Source: Labrenzia sp. R4_2
Lineage (GTDB): Bacteria; Pseudomonadota; Alphaproteobacteria; Rhizobiales; Stappiaceae
Assembly (NCBI RefSeq): GCF_017743865.1
Contig: NZ_JAGHRJ010000008.1
Coordinates: forward strand, 99,048 to 163,047
Direction of reading: 5' to 3'
Length of the DNA: 64,000 bases
Positions 15,793 to 25,487 of this stretch are shown here, piece by piece; the stretch's first letter is position 1; each line of letters starts with the position of its first letter. The translations under genes were made by a program, and so were the position numbers. The notes under the pieces were generated by a model. The model worked only from the letters and a program-made list of their open reading frames with translations, made no database searches and was not told the origin of the DNA.

Positions 15793-17370
15793 ATGCCAAA
15801 GCTCGCACCAAATACGGTTACCCTACTCGACGGCGAAGTTCGCTTGTTTCGCCGTAATAACAGCAGGGCATGGCAAGCGACTTTCAAATTAGGTGGACGT
15901 TGGGTTCGCATTACTAAAAAGCACAAGATATTGGCTGACGCGAAGGAGCGTGCACGCGAGCTGTACTACGAGTATCGTGCGCGCGATAAGAATGGCCTTC
16001 CCATAATCAGCAAACGCTTTGCAGACGTAGCTAAGGTTGTCATCTCAGAAATGGATCGCCAGCTAGAAGCAGGTGTCGGCAAGCGAAGCTTCCGCGACTA
16101 CAAAATCGTTCTTGAGAAATATCTCATTCCATATTTTGGCGATAAGTTCATTACGTCGATCAATTATGAGGAACTGCAAAAGTTTGCGAAGTGGCGGGCT
16201 GATAAGATGGGGCGTGAGCCGAAAGCCTCTACGCTCAACACCCATAATTCGGCGCTAAATCGCGTTTTTTACGAAGCTGTAGCGCATGGATACATCAATC
16301 GAACGCATGTGCCTGTTCTTATAAACAAGGGGCGCGACAGCGAACGCAGACCGGATTTTCGGCGTGATGAGTACGCCAAAATGATCCGAGTATTGCCGTC
16401 CTGGATCGATGCAGGGCGAAAAGGCAAATCAAGGGACATGCGGCACCTACTGCGAGACTATATCTTAGTCCTTGCAAATACTGGTATCCGACACGGCACT
16501 GAAGCCGAGAATCTCCGTTGGAAACACGTCCATCTATTTGAGGAAGGTGGCAGGACTTATTTGGAAATGCACCTTAATGGAAAGACTGGCGAGCGCGACA
16601 TTATATGTCGGGCAAACACCATTGCTTTTTTAAAACGGATACAATCACGCTGCCCAGATATAGCGAACATGTCATTTGAAGCTCTGCTCAAAAAACAGGT
16701 TGATGAACCTGTATTCCGTTTGCCGGATGGAACAGTAACGGAAAACCTTCGGCAACCATTCAAAAAACTGATGGAACACACCGGTCTTTTGAAGTGCCCA
16801 CGCACCGGACAATCGCGCACTCTTTATAGCCTGCGCCATACCTACGCGACTTTCGCGCTTTTGAACGACGGCATGGATGTGCACACGCTAGCAATCCAAA
16901 TGGGCAACAGTATTCAGATGATTGAACGCCACTACAGTCATCTAACGCCACGCCTTCGCAAGGAGATACTCACCGGGCCGCGACATGACCTGACTGAAGA
17001 AGAATATCGAAAACGATTTGATGTAAGTTCGCTGACAGTGGAAAAAGCCGACTTGGAAAAGTCTGTCACGATGGCTGATGAGAGCGACACCGATCTACCC
17101 GAAGATCCAGTTGATCACGAGCCAGATCATTTCGACGATCAATCGTATGACTACAAAGAAAACAAGGAGCTGGAAACCAATGTTCAATCAGCTGGAATGC
17201 GAGCGTTTGAGCTCTTTGAACGAGGCAAGCTGTCAGAAACGGCGCTCCTAGCAGCCGTAGGTGCCAATCGCGCTGGTTATGAACCTGAAGAAGCTTTTTC
17301 CTGCAGAGCATTAGACGCATTTGAGAAACAGCTATTAAGCGAGAAAACGCTAATTAAGATCCTTGGTTGA
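15793..17370 (+). CDS. Tyrosine recombinase / integrase 2 (island integrase)
   Basis: This is a 525-residue integrase placed just inside the left repeat of the 36.8 kb island and the likely enzyme that inserted it. Residues 1-60 are a small basic arm (FRRNNSRAWQATFKLGGRWV), residues 70-190 the core-binding domain, and 200-400 the catalytic domain. It has Arg233 (TGIRHGTEAENL), Arg348-His349 (YSLRHTYAT) and nucleophile Tyr381 (ERHYSHL). The usual His/Trp of the LGH motif is Asn here (MGNS), a replacement I have seen in other large integrases. The C-terminal 130 residues are an acidic extension (VDHEPDHFDDQSYDY) ending in a helical domain, unusual for integrases. Confidence 0.93.
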   Translation: MPKLAPNTVTLLDGEVRLFRRNNSRAWQATFKLGGRWVRITKKHKILADAKERARELYYEYRARDKNGLPIISKRFADVAKVVISEMDRQLEAGVGKRSFRDYKIVLEKYLIPYFGDKFITSINYEELQKFAKWRADKMGREPKASTLNTHNSALNRVFYEAVAHGYINRTHVPVLINKGRDSERRPDFRRDEYAKMIRVLPSWIDAGRKGKSRDMRHLLRDYILVLANTGIRHGTEAENLRWKHVHLFEEGGRTYLEMHLNGKTGERDIICRANTIAFLKRIQSRCPDIANMSFEALLKKQVDEPVFRLPDGTVTENLRQPFKKLMEHTGLLKCPRTGQSRTLYSLRHTYATFALLNDGMDVHTLAIQMGNSIQMIERHYSHLTPRLRKEILTGPRHDLTEEEYRKRFDVSSLTVEKADLEKSVTMADESDTDLPEDPVDHEPDHFDDQSYDYKENKELETNVQSAGMRAFELFERGKLSETALLAAVGANRAGYEPEEAFSCRALDAFEKQLLSEKTLIKILG

Positions 17371-17418
17371 TCAGCCTGGCGTTGTGATAAAAAACTTCAC
17401 TTTGTAGCAATTCGCCAC

Positions 17419-18005
17419 CTATTGCACCTCTGGCACCTTTGCGCCTCCCCGCCTCAAAATCGCAGGGCATCCGAACAAACTGTAAAACTGCCGTTGGCTT
17501 ACATCGACTCCGGGTTCTTTCACTACTTCAGCCATGCGAGAATGCACATAGCGATCAAGTGGCAACCGGAATTCCTCTTGGATATGGGCAAGCACGAACA
17601 AATCCCTACGCTGCCAGTCACTTTCAGAGCTATCCCTCCCGGAACGGTAGCCCCACGGAGTCACGTTCATGAGCTATCATAATTTGGAAGCGGGCCCAAC
17701 ACCTTGCTTTACCGCGATAAATGATGACCTAATTTGCTTCTTTCTGCAAAGAACTGAGGCCATTTTTTAGCACATCCTATCCTCCTGGAGCAGGCGGTTA
17801 TTTCGTAGTAGCTCTGATATCTCCTTTTCAAGCTCAGATTGTGTGGCAGTTTTCTCAAGATCGCGACGGTCCTGATGTATCCAATGGTTTTGCGTATAGA
17901 AACCAACACCAAGGTCTTGGGCGACTTGCCTATGCGACAAGCCGCTGGTCAGCGTTATCCGAACTGCTTCTGCGCGAAACTCTGCGCCGTGACGTGATGA
18001 AGATT
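17419..18005 (-). pseudogene. Decayed IS3-family element (orfA and start of orfB)
   Basis: Read on the minus strand, 18005 to about 17700 encodes an orfA-like protein, including FRAEAVRITLTSGLSHRQVA and a leucine-rich coiled coil (EKEISELLRNNRLLQEDR). A frameshift follows before KKWPQFFAERSK, the normal end of IS3 orfA. The following frame (17670-17419) matches the start of orfB: VTPWGYRS..RDLFVLAHI..EEF, then RMAEVVKEPGVDV. The catalytic DDE domain is missing. The remnant lies between integrase 2 and the NACHT gene. Confidence 0.75.
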
Positions 18006-18321
18006 CCCCGTGTCAAAATACGAAGTCTTAGGAGCAGCGCAAATCCGCGACAGGTCCAATCTATTCATCGGCTTGGAATGAGACGAAGGTACCTTTATGT
18101 TCGCTTGAGCTGCTTAGGAACATCGTCTTTGAGATCCATTAGCAATTAAATTTCTGAATCAGCAATTCTCTCCACCGAGACAACCTTACCGTCATCGAGA
18201 TTACCACTGACGAAGTGAAGCGCTTCAAATAAACTGTATGGTCTCTCGCGTTCGTCAACTGGTTGTGCTTGGTTATCGCCTTGTCTGTGTTTGCAATGCT
18301 GTTGATAGTGTGGAAATTTTG

Positions 18322-21300
18322 ATGGTTGAGCCGGTCAGTATGATTGCCGTGGCGGGAGTGACGTCCGTCTTGCTTGCTCCCTTGAAGTACCTTGGAGCTA
18401 AGGGCGGCGAAGCTGTACTACAAGGCGTTTCGGACCGATCGTGTCAGTCTCTTGCTCTGGAGATCAAAGACCGGACCATTTCACATATCCGATTACCCGC
18501 CAATCACGACCTAGAACGAGGCCTGCGCACGGCACAGATGCAGGCTTTGCTTCATGTCCTGCGGTGCTGGCGCAAAACTCTGCCGAAGGTCGAGAGCGGA
18601 ACGATGGAAATGGAAAATGAGCGTATCTTTGCGGAGCGCGCCCGACGTCACATCGACCAAACATTCCGCAAGTCTTGGACCCTACGCTTCAATGAGGATG
18701 ACATTCGCAAGATAGAGGAGTTTGCCGGTTCCCATCTTGGAACGCTAGATCAGCCGAGAGGCGAAAACGCATTTGACGAGTACTTAAGAAATCTTCGGCA
18801 AGCCGCAGAAGAAATCTGTCTTGCGGAACTCGCTGAAGCAACTGGCTACGATCCGCTTCCCAATGCTTTTCTTGAAGTCTTTCGCAACGGCCTGGTCGAG
18901 GACAGTGAACCTGTGGCCCCGTCATGGCATGCTGCATTTTCGGTTTACTTCACCGAACAGGTTAAGACCAACGAGCGCTTCAGCAGAATATGGTTCGGTG
19001 AGAAACTTGGCACACTTGAGAAGCTCTCTGTCTCACATCAAGCACTCCTTGAGCAGGTCGCACACCAGAACGGCTATTTTGCCGAGGATGTGGCTGCAAT
19101 CAGAAACCAGCTTGATTCGTTCGCCTCGAGCATCGGGGCAATGCGCTATAGCCTGGAACACCTAACGGCTCAAATCGCATCCGGTTCAGAAAATCCTAAA
19201 CTCCTTTTGAAGGCTGAGCAGCGCCGTCTGTTGAGCATAGCTGAGGCCGCTGGCGAAACGTTGGCGGAAACCGAGGAAATTCTTTCGAACTTCCGAGGAA
19301 AACTGTTTGGCCGTGGCATGGAAATCAATCAATTGCTGTCCACAATCGATCAAGACAGAAGCGTTACCTTGGTCACGGGACCGGGAGGGATAGGGAAGAG
19401 CGCCGTTCTTGCGGCAGTCGCGGAATTCGCAACATCTGGCGGTGTATTTGTGGCCCGTCACTTTTTCAATCGTGGATACCGTGCGACGATTTCAGAAGAA
19501 GATGCGCTACGATCATTGCTGAAACAGGTCCAGTCTTGGCAGGGGACGGAGGATCGTTCGGAGATTCCATACGACCGGCGCACTTTGCGCGATGCCATTC
19601 ACTCAATGCTTGCAAAAGATACTCCGGATGAAGCGCCTCTGCTAATTTTGCTCGATGGGCTTGATGAAGCGGAGCGCATTATCGACGCTTTTGTTCCAAC
19701 TCAACTGGGAGCGAACGTTCACCTTATGGTATCCTGCCGCGCGGAAGCAAAGCTGTGGCCGGACGCTCTGCGCTCCTGGAAGCGTATTGAAAAGCTCCCG
19801 TGCTTTAAGCGTATCGACCTTCAACCCATCACCGCGGACGACATAACCGACTGGTTGAAAAATGAACTAAGCCGGTTCGGTCTCGCTTTGTTTGAACCGA
19901 TGGGAATTGCGAAAAAGCTCCGTCGGACAACAGACGGTTTTCCGTTATTTTTGTCATTCGTTATCGAAGATTTTATTGAAACAATTCAATCCGGAGGGGC
20001 CGCTGAAGATGCCATTGCCCGCCTCAACGACCTACCAGACACGTTCACCGACTACGTGGAAGCCCGCCTCGACGAACTCGATGATATCGGAAGGCATGAC
20101 CCGACAGCCTGGTCGCGATCCGTAAGAAGCCTGTTCGCTCTGATGAGTGTTGCAAAGGGTGCTCTAATGCTGACGGAACTGGAGGAAATTCTTGGTCGAG
20201 ACATCAATCTGCGGGTCCTCGACCATCGTGTGGAGCGCTGGTTCACACGGCGTCGGATTGATCCTAAGCGGCGAGATACCGAAGCACTTTCCTTTCTTCA
20301 CCTGCGGTTTGGCGACATTTTTGCCCGCGTACTTGCACAAGAGGCTGCTGAAGCAGGAAAGGTATTGTTATCGTACTGCCTTGAATCCTGGAAGTCCGGT
20401 TTATCTGACTATGCGCTCGCGCACATTTTTGAGCACTTGCATGATGTCGGTGATATGGACAAAGCGGCGGATCTCCTTTGCGATACTTCATTTCTTCGCA
20501 AACGAATGCAAAGTGTCGATGCGACAATTCTTATAGGAAGAACAGCTTCAGAGACAGCCTACCTAGCTGCCACCCGGATAGACCGTTTAGATGTGCTCAG
20601 ATGGCGTGACTTCTGGGTAAACTGTTCTCATTTTATCATCGAAGCGTCACTGATGCCTTTCGGTCGCACCAATGCATTGGAACAGTTTAACCAGCTTGTG
20701 TTTGACCACATGAGAGATATTATTAATTGCTCTGAATTTTGCGACGCTACAATATTTCGAAAGTATAATTCAGTTTTACCGTTGTCCGATGCCACAGTTT
20801 TTCATGGTCACACCAACAGGATTGCTGGTGCGCGTCTAATTAGCGAAGAAAGAGTGTTGTCTTGGAGTCGCGACAACACTCTTCGGATCTGGAACTTAAG
20901 CGGTGAAGGATGCGTCATTCTAGAAGGGCATATTGGACCAATAAAAAATGCCCAAGAATTAGAAAATGGTCTGATCCTCTCGTGGAGCGAGGATAGTACG
21001 CTTCGGATTTGGGACGTACATGGTCAAACAAAAGCTGTCTTGGAAGGACACACCGCCTCAATAAACGGCGCTCAAATATTGGAAAACGATCTGATACTCT
21101 CGTGGAGTGAGGATGGTAGGCTTCGGATCTGGGACATACATGGTCAAACAAAAGCTGTCTTGGAAGGACACACCGCCCCAATAAACGGCGCTCGAATACT
21201 GGAAAACGGTCTGATCCTTTCGTGGAGCGAAGATGGTACGCTTCGGATCTGGGATGTAAACGGTAAAACGCACGCCCTTCTAGATGGAGATACTAGCTCA

Positions 21301-23034
21301 ATAGATGGCGTGGAAGTGCTCGAGAATGGACGCATACTCTCATGGAGTAGTCTGGGGACAACGTTTAAGATATGGTCATCTGATGGCACCGCATTGTGGA
21401 ATGTCAGTGGGCATCTAACTTGTCTCGACGGCATCTCTGTTTTGAAAAATGGGCGTGTCCTCACTTCGGCAAGTGATGGGATACGATTATGGGGGACAAA
21501 TGGCGAAGCCATTGCGGTTATGGGGCGCCATCAAGTCTCTACACGCGGTTTCAAAGCCTTAAACGATGACACTATACTTTCATGGGATAACAAAAATACA
21601 ATTCACATATGGGATCAGGATGGCACCAAACTCGCGAGCTTAAAAGGCCACACGGGCCTGATTGCTGGGGTAGAATTACTGCATGACAGGATAATTGTTT
21701 CTTGGGGCGAAGATAGCGCTTTACGATTATGGCATTTACAAGGCTTCCCACTCGGAGTTTTGGAGGGACATACAGGGGAAGTCTCGGGTGTAAACGTACT
21801 ACCTAGCGGTCGAATTCTTTCTTGGTCAAAAGACAGTACGGTTAGGCTATGGGATTCAAGCGGCAAAGCATTAGCCACCCTTGAGGGACATTCTCTACCG
21901 GTGCTCGGGGCGCAGCAAATAGATGACATGCGTATAATATCTTGGAGCGCCGACAACACTTTGCGGGTCGCACATCCATTTTCTTCGGACACATACAGCA
22001 AGCCAGGGACAGCGCACTTAGCCGAGACCGCTCAACGTTTGAGTGACGTAAGGACAGTGTCGTGGGGGACGGACAATCAAATCCGGGTCTGGAACACGTG
22101 TGGCAAGCTCGTATCAGTGCTGGAAGCTCCCTATCTGTACGGTCGAAATTTGAAGATCCTTAAGGATAGCTCCATACTCGCATGGGCTAAGAACAATACG
22201 CTTCAGATTTGGCATCCAGATACAGAAAAATTGGTGATGCTTCCCGGACATCAAAGACTAGTGGTGGATATGCAAGAGCTCAGCGATGGCTCTATATTGT
22301 CATGGAGCTATGATAAAACCCTTCGTCTATGGGACGTTAGAGGCGTTTGCATTAATGAGTTTCTTGGCCATAATTCGGCGGTAAACGGCGCGTTAGAGTT
22401 ACAAGACGGACGGTTGCTTTCATGGAGCAGCGACAAAACGCTTCGGCTCTGGGAACGCAGCGGTGAAGAAGCTATTACAGTGTTTGAAGGGCACCACCAC
22501 AATATTACTGGCGCGTTGGAACTTGAAGACGGACGGATCTTGTCTTGGGGTGAAGACACTACGATCCGGATTTGGAGTTCTCTCGGGATGGCGTATGCAG
22601 TCTTGCAAGGCCATACAGAGCGAGTAATGGGTGTTAGACAGTTAAATGATGGTCGCATACTTTCTTGGGGAGTAGATGGCTCTTTGCGATTGTGGAATTC
22701 GAATGGCGAAACCCTCTCTGTTGTTCAGTCACATGGTCCGCCGATCTTGAACGCGATTGAGATGTCATGCGGACGAATACTTTCCCGAAGCGCCTACAAA
22801 GCCTCTTTATGGGGTGCGGACGGCCAAGAACTTGCGCAACTAGGTCCGCATCCAAATAAAATCAAAGAATTGAAGGTCTTAACGGATTGTCGTATTATTA
22901 CTTGGTGTGCCGACAAGTCTATTCGACTATGGAGTTGTGACGGAACGCCGATCGGAAAATGGGTTAGCGGAAGCCCATACTCCAATTTCGAGCCGCTAGA
23001 GGACGGAGAAAAAGTCTTCCTTGATGTACATTAG
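18322..23034 (+). CDS. Giant STAND ATPase: NACHT domain plus about 18 WD40 repeats
   Basis: This is a signal-transduction ATPase of the NLR/STAND type, about 1,570 residues from the ATG at 18322. An in-frame ATG at 18238 would add 28 residues but lacks a better ribosome site. Residues 1-320 are an unassigned helical N-terminal effector region with a hydrophobic start (MIAVAGVTSVLLAPLKYLGA). The NACHT NTPase follows, with Walker A GPGGIGKS (353-360) and Walker B LLILLDGLDEAE (440-451). From about residue 828 to the end are 18 WD-like blades with the theme ILSWSEDSTLRIWD. Bacterial NACHT and STAND proteins of this design often sense phage proteins and trigger cell death, and the island location fits. 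The prey and output are unknown. A zinc-ribbon/PIN-like gene lies convergent downstream. Confidence 0.9.
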   Translation: MVEPVSMIAVAGVTSVLLAPLKYLGAKGGEAVLQGVSDRSCQSLALEIKDRTISHIRLPANHDLERGLRTAQMQALLHVLRCWRKTLPKVESGTMEMENERIFAERARRHIDQTFRKSWTLRFNEDDIRKIEEFAGSHLGTLDQPRGENAFDEYLRNLRQAAEEICLAELAEATGYDPLPNAFLEVFRNGLVEDSEPVAPSWHAAFSVYFTEQVKTNERFSRIWFGEKLGTLEKLSVSHQALLEQVAHQNGYFAEDVAAIRNQLDSFASSIGAMRYSLEHLTAQIASGSENPKLLLKAEQRRLLSIAEAAGETLAETEEILSNFRGKLFGRGMEINQLLSTIDQDRSVTLVTGPGGIGKSAVLAAVAEFATSGGVFVARHFFNRGYRATISEEDALRSLLKQVQSWQGTEDRSEIPYDRRTLRDAIHSMLAKDTPDEAPLLILLDGLDEAERIIDAFVPTQLGANVHLMVSCRAEAKLWPDALRSWKRIEKLPCFKRIDLQPITADDITDWLKNELSRFGLALFEPMGIAKKLRRTTDGFPLFLSFVIEDFIETIQSGGAAEDAIARLNDLPDTFTDYVEARLDELDDIGRHDPTAWSRSVRSLFALMSVAKGALMLTELEEILGRDINLRVLDHRVERWFTRRRIDPKRRDTEALSFLHLRFGDIFARVLAQEAAEAGKVLLSYCLESWKSGLSDYALAHIFEHLHDVGDMDKAADLLCDTSFLRKRMQSVDATILIGRTASETAYLAATRIDRLDVLRWRDFWVNCSHFIIEASLMPFGRTNALEQFNQLVFDHMRDIINCSEFCDATIFRKYNSVLPLSDATVFHGHTNRIAGARLISEERVLSWSRDNTLRIWNLSGEGCVILEGHIGPIKNAQELENGLILSWSEDSTLRIWDVHGQTKAVLEGHTASINGAQILENDLILSWSEDGRLRIWDIHGQTKAVLEGHTAPINGARILENGLILSWSEDGTLRIWDVNGKTHALLDGDTSSIDGVEVLENGRILSWSSLGTTFKIWSSDGTALWNVSGHLTCLDGISVLKNGRVLTSASDGIRLWGTNGEAIAVMGRHQVSTRGFKALNDDTILSWDNKNTIHIWDQDGTKLASLKGHTGLIAGVELLHDRIIVSWGEDSALRLWHLQGFPLGVLEGHTGEVSGVNVLPSGRILSWSKDSTVRLWDSSGKALATLEGHSLPVLGAQQIDDMRIISWSADNTLRVAHPFSSDTYSKPGTAHLAETAQRLSDVRTVSWGTDNQIRVWNTCGKLVSVLEAPYLYGRNLKILKDSSILAWAKNNTLQIWHPDTEKLVMLPGHQRLVVDMQELSDGSILSWSYDKTLRLWDVRGVCINEFLGHNSAVNGALELQDGRLLSWSSDKTLRLWERSGEEAITVFEGHHHNITGALELEDGRILSWGEDTTIRIWSSLGMAYAVLQGHTERVMGVRQLNDGRILSWGVDGSLRLWNSNGETLSVVQSHGPPILNAIEMSCGRILSRSAYKASLWGADGQELAQLGPHPNKIKELKVLTDCRIITWCADKSIRLWSCDGTPIGKWVSGSPYSNFEPLEDGEKVFLDVH
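20941..21300 (+). repeat. Three near-identical 120-bp WD40-coding units
   Basis: Three consecutive 40-codon units within the NACHT-WD40 gene remain similar at the DNA level. By my count 21,001-21,120 and 21,121-21,240 match at 109 of 120 positions. The other blades are similar only as protein. This indicates recent tandem duplication or gene conversion in the sensor domain. Confidence 0.85.
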
Positions 23035-23468
23035 ATTACCGCTGCTGGCTTTCTGAGGTGGATCCTCATATCGTTCACATCTTTTTTCGCCGCCGTTTTT
23101 CCTAGTCTGCATTGTTGCTTATCGGGTGGCAAAGCAAGTTACTATCGAAAATATTTGCGCAATCTATGTTTCAGGACGAAATTCTTTTATACTTACTCAA
23201 GTCTTACTACGCGTGGGCATGTCTTTTTCCTTAGTAATTGTTCGCTTTCATGGATGGACCAACGTGTCAGTTTCACCAATGCGCAACAGTATTTAAAGGG
23301 TTTTTCCAAAAGGGCTGGAAGAACGTTGAGAGCTAGTACGTTTTGTGCATCCAGGAGGCTGTCTAGCCTGTTTTCTCTGTCCCCGGCATCGCCTATGGTC
23401 GCCGAACAACAGAAAAAGTGAGTGAATGCGGCGAATGCATCTGGATTTTGAATTGAATGTAATCGCAC
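23035..23468. other. Intergenic stretch between NACHT-WD40 and the PIN-like gene
   Basis: The two large genes converge across this 434-base AT-leaning stretch. A minus-strand GTG frame directly follows the stop of the PIN-like gene and runs 91 codons, but it has no ribosome-binding site and doubtful composition, so I do not call it. No clear terminator hairpin was seen. Confidence 0.35.
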
Positions 23469-24686
23469 CTAGTCAAGACCGTAAATCATTGTCGCATATT
23501 CGCGAACCTCATCCGGTGTTTGGCCTTCTATCTCCCTTAAGTATTCCAAGAATTCGTCTGGGTCACGTAGAGAGAATATGCGGGCCTTGTACTCTAACTC
23601 GAAGCCAAGTGGTTCTTCCTGCAATAATGCAGCGCAGCGCTTATCAATGAAGAGCGCATCCACGTATGGCGCATAGGTCGAGATTGTCCTCACGTCGTTC
23701 ATTAGTCCACGATCAACTATTCTCTTCTCGCCCATGACTACCCGTCTAGCTATTGCGGCGAATAAATATGAAGAAATTCTTTGATATGGTGTTTCACGTA
23801 GCCGTTCCCATTGCCAAAACTTAATTATTTCAATCAGCTGCTGATCTTCATCAACACCACGTTCTTCCAGTGATCGACAGAGCGCGCTGTACTCCCGATA
23901 AATTGGTCTACCTGAACTCTCAAGAAGCGCCAGAGGGTCGCTTGGATCTGGATTTAAGACTTCTTCAAACCACTTGGCAAAGGCCTGCATTTTTGTTGGC
24001 CCAATTGCTGAGAACTCACTTTCGAGTACACCATCAAATGTTGCCTTCGTCTCAAGCCAACTATCAGCCAGGTGTTTCAATGCACCATGCACTTCGCTCC
24101 TAAAGGTTCGAATTTGATCTGCGAATTGGCTGTAATCGGCTTGTACGCCTACGTGTATATCTGGCAGCCATTCGTTCCTTCGACTGCCTGCGATCTCATC
24201 TAATTGAAAAGAAATGGTAGGCTCTGCGGCATCGAAGAACGCCTCCGCGAACTTTATGTTCTGTGAGAACTCGACATCGCGAGAATCCATCAAGGCGACG
24301 TCGCCGCCAAAAACCTCATAAAAACCACGCAGATCTATCGGACTGTGGAAGACCGTTGTCTCATCGTGGTGAATATCAGAGTGAGGCAAGAAAACCTGCT
24401 GTAGAAGAACGCAGCGCCTTAGTTGCGCATAGACCTCTTTCGCAAAGGTTTCATGACCCTTTGGGAGGTTGCCTTCATTCTTGACGTTGTAAATCATGCT
24501 GAACATGAATTGGTCCAGATAGATCGCCTTTTTGTCCAACTCGGGCAGTGGGATTTGCATTTTCGCACGACAATTGGTGCACCGTTTGGTCAACAGTTGG
24601 CCTCTGGCAGAGAGGATGCCCATCGTCGTTTGACCGCATTTGGGACATTGGATGAACGGCCCGCGCTCCCATGAAAATCCGCTCAA
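23469..24686 (-). CDS. Zinc-ribbon protein with PIN-like domain (candidate nuclease)
   Basis: This is a 405-residue protein starting at a TTG (24686) preceded by AGAGG. The N-terminal 45 residues form a zinc ribbon (CPKCG..CTNCRAKM). The body then begins KKAIYLDQFMFS, like the first strand and Asp of a PIN nuclease. It ends with TYAPYVDALFIDKRCAALL, which has the acidic residues and helix expected of the PIN C-terminal part. Long helical inserts lie between. It may cut RNA or DNA bound through the zinc ribbon. The family is not one I can name. It is convergent with the NACHT-WD40 gene, so the two may be a defence pair or only neighbours in a defence-rich island. PIN assignment is by eye and tentative. 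Confidence 0.6.
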   Translation of the reverse strand: MSGFSWERGPFIQCPKCGQTTMGILSARGQLLTKRCTNCRAKMQIPLPELDKKAIYLDQFMFSMIYNVKNEGNLPKGHETFAKEVYAQLRRCVLLQQVFLPHSDIHHDETTVFHSPIDLRGFYEVFGGDVALMDSRDVEFSQNIKFAEAFFDAAEPTISFQLDEIAGSRRNEWLPDIHVGVQADYSQFADQIRTFRSEVHGALKHLADSWLETKATFDGVLESEFSAIGPTKMQAFAKWFEEVLNPDPSDPLALLESSGRPIYREYSALCRSLEERGVDEDQQLIEIIKFWQWERLRETPYQRISSYLFAAIARRVVMGEKRIVDRGLMNDVRTISTYAPYVDALFIDKRCAALLQEEPLGFELEYKARIFSLRDPDEFLEYLREIEGQTPDEVREYATMIYGLD

Positions 24687-24920
24687 TATGAAACCTCTGC
24701 TTGGATGTATTCGATCTTCACGGGTACTCGCACATCTGCCTTTGTTGACTTGGCAGTGACAGTCAAAGTGGGCTCGCTCCGGTCATTTGCTGGGGTATGC
24801 ACTAGCGCCCGCGTGGGGCTGAAAGCTATCGCAAAAATCTCATAACCACTGTCGGCTTAGTTGTGCATTTTCCCAAGGGCCAGCTGGCGGCTCCTAAACC
24901 ATCTCCGTTCTATTTCGTCA

Positions 24921-25487
24921 CTACAACAATTCCACGGCTTGCTTCAGCTGATCAGCATTCACATCAATATATCTCTGCGTGGTTGAGATATGACAGTGCC
25001 CAGCCAACTCGGCAAGCAACCGGACACCAACACCTTTATTTGCAAGTCGTGTGATGTAGGTACGGCGTCCGCTGTGACTGCTGGCATCTTTGAGCCCACA
25101 AGCTCGATAAATTTCAAGAAACAACTGACACATGGTGTTTGCTGAAAAGTGCCCGCCTTTCTGGCTTGGAAAAAGCGGCTTCAATGGCTCGCCCAAATCC
25201 AACACGGCAGCATAGTCCGCAAGCGCACGCCTTAAGCGCACGTTTAAATACACAGTGCGCGTTTTTCCGCCTTTACTCTGCGCAGCTGCAAGCATGAACT
25301 GTTCGCGCACAGCACCTTTCTCGACGTACACATCACTTATTTTGAGAGCGGCAATTTCTTTTGCCCGAAGACCGGCCATGAAGCTGACTAGCACAATCGT
25401 TTCATCGCGCAGTGGATGACGCCGACTACGGCAATAGTGTAAAACTCGTCGAAGTTGGGTGTCATTGAGCGTTTGAGCCTGACGCAT
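24921..25487 (-). CDS. Minimal tyrosine recombinase (FimB/E-size)
   Basis: This is a 188-residue protein that is essentially only the catalytic domain of a tyrosine recombinase. All catalytic residues are present: Arg41 (AGLRAKE), Lys75 (SKGGKTR), His138 and Arg141 (SSHSGRR), His164 (LAGHCH) and Tyr173 (TTQRYID). The missing N-terminal core-binding domain matches FimB/FimE inversion enzymes and some small integron-like or plasmid recombinases. It lies alone, minus strand, with 234 bases to the preceding gene and over 900 bases of empty DNA upstream. It could invert or excise a small segment in this island. I did not find an obvious invertible promoter nearby by eye. Confidence 0.88.
   Translation of the reverse strand: MRQAQTLNDTQLRRVLHYCRSRRHPLRDETIVLVSFMAGLRAKEIAALKISDVYVEKGAVREQFMLAAAQSKGGKTRTVYLNVRLRRALADYAAVLDLGEPLKPLFPSQKGGHFSANTMCQLFLEIYRACGLKDASSHSGRRTYITRLANKGVGVRLLAELAGHCHISTTQRYIDVNADQLKQAVELL

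Noticed and set aside
23193..23468. Minus-strand GTG frame directly after the PIN-like gene
   Set aside because: No Shine-Dalgarno sequence and weak composition; could be translated by coupling but I cannot support it.
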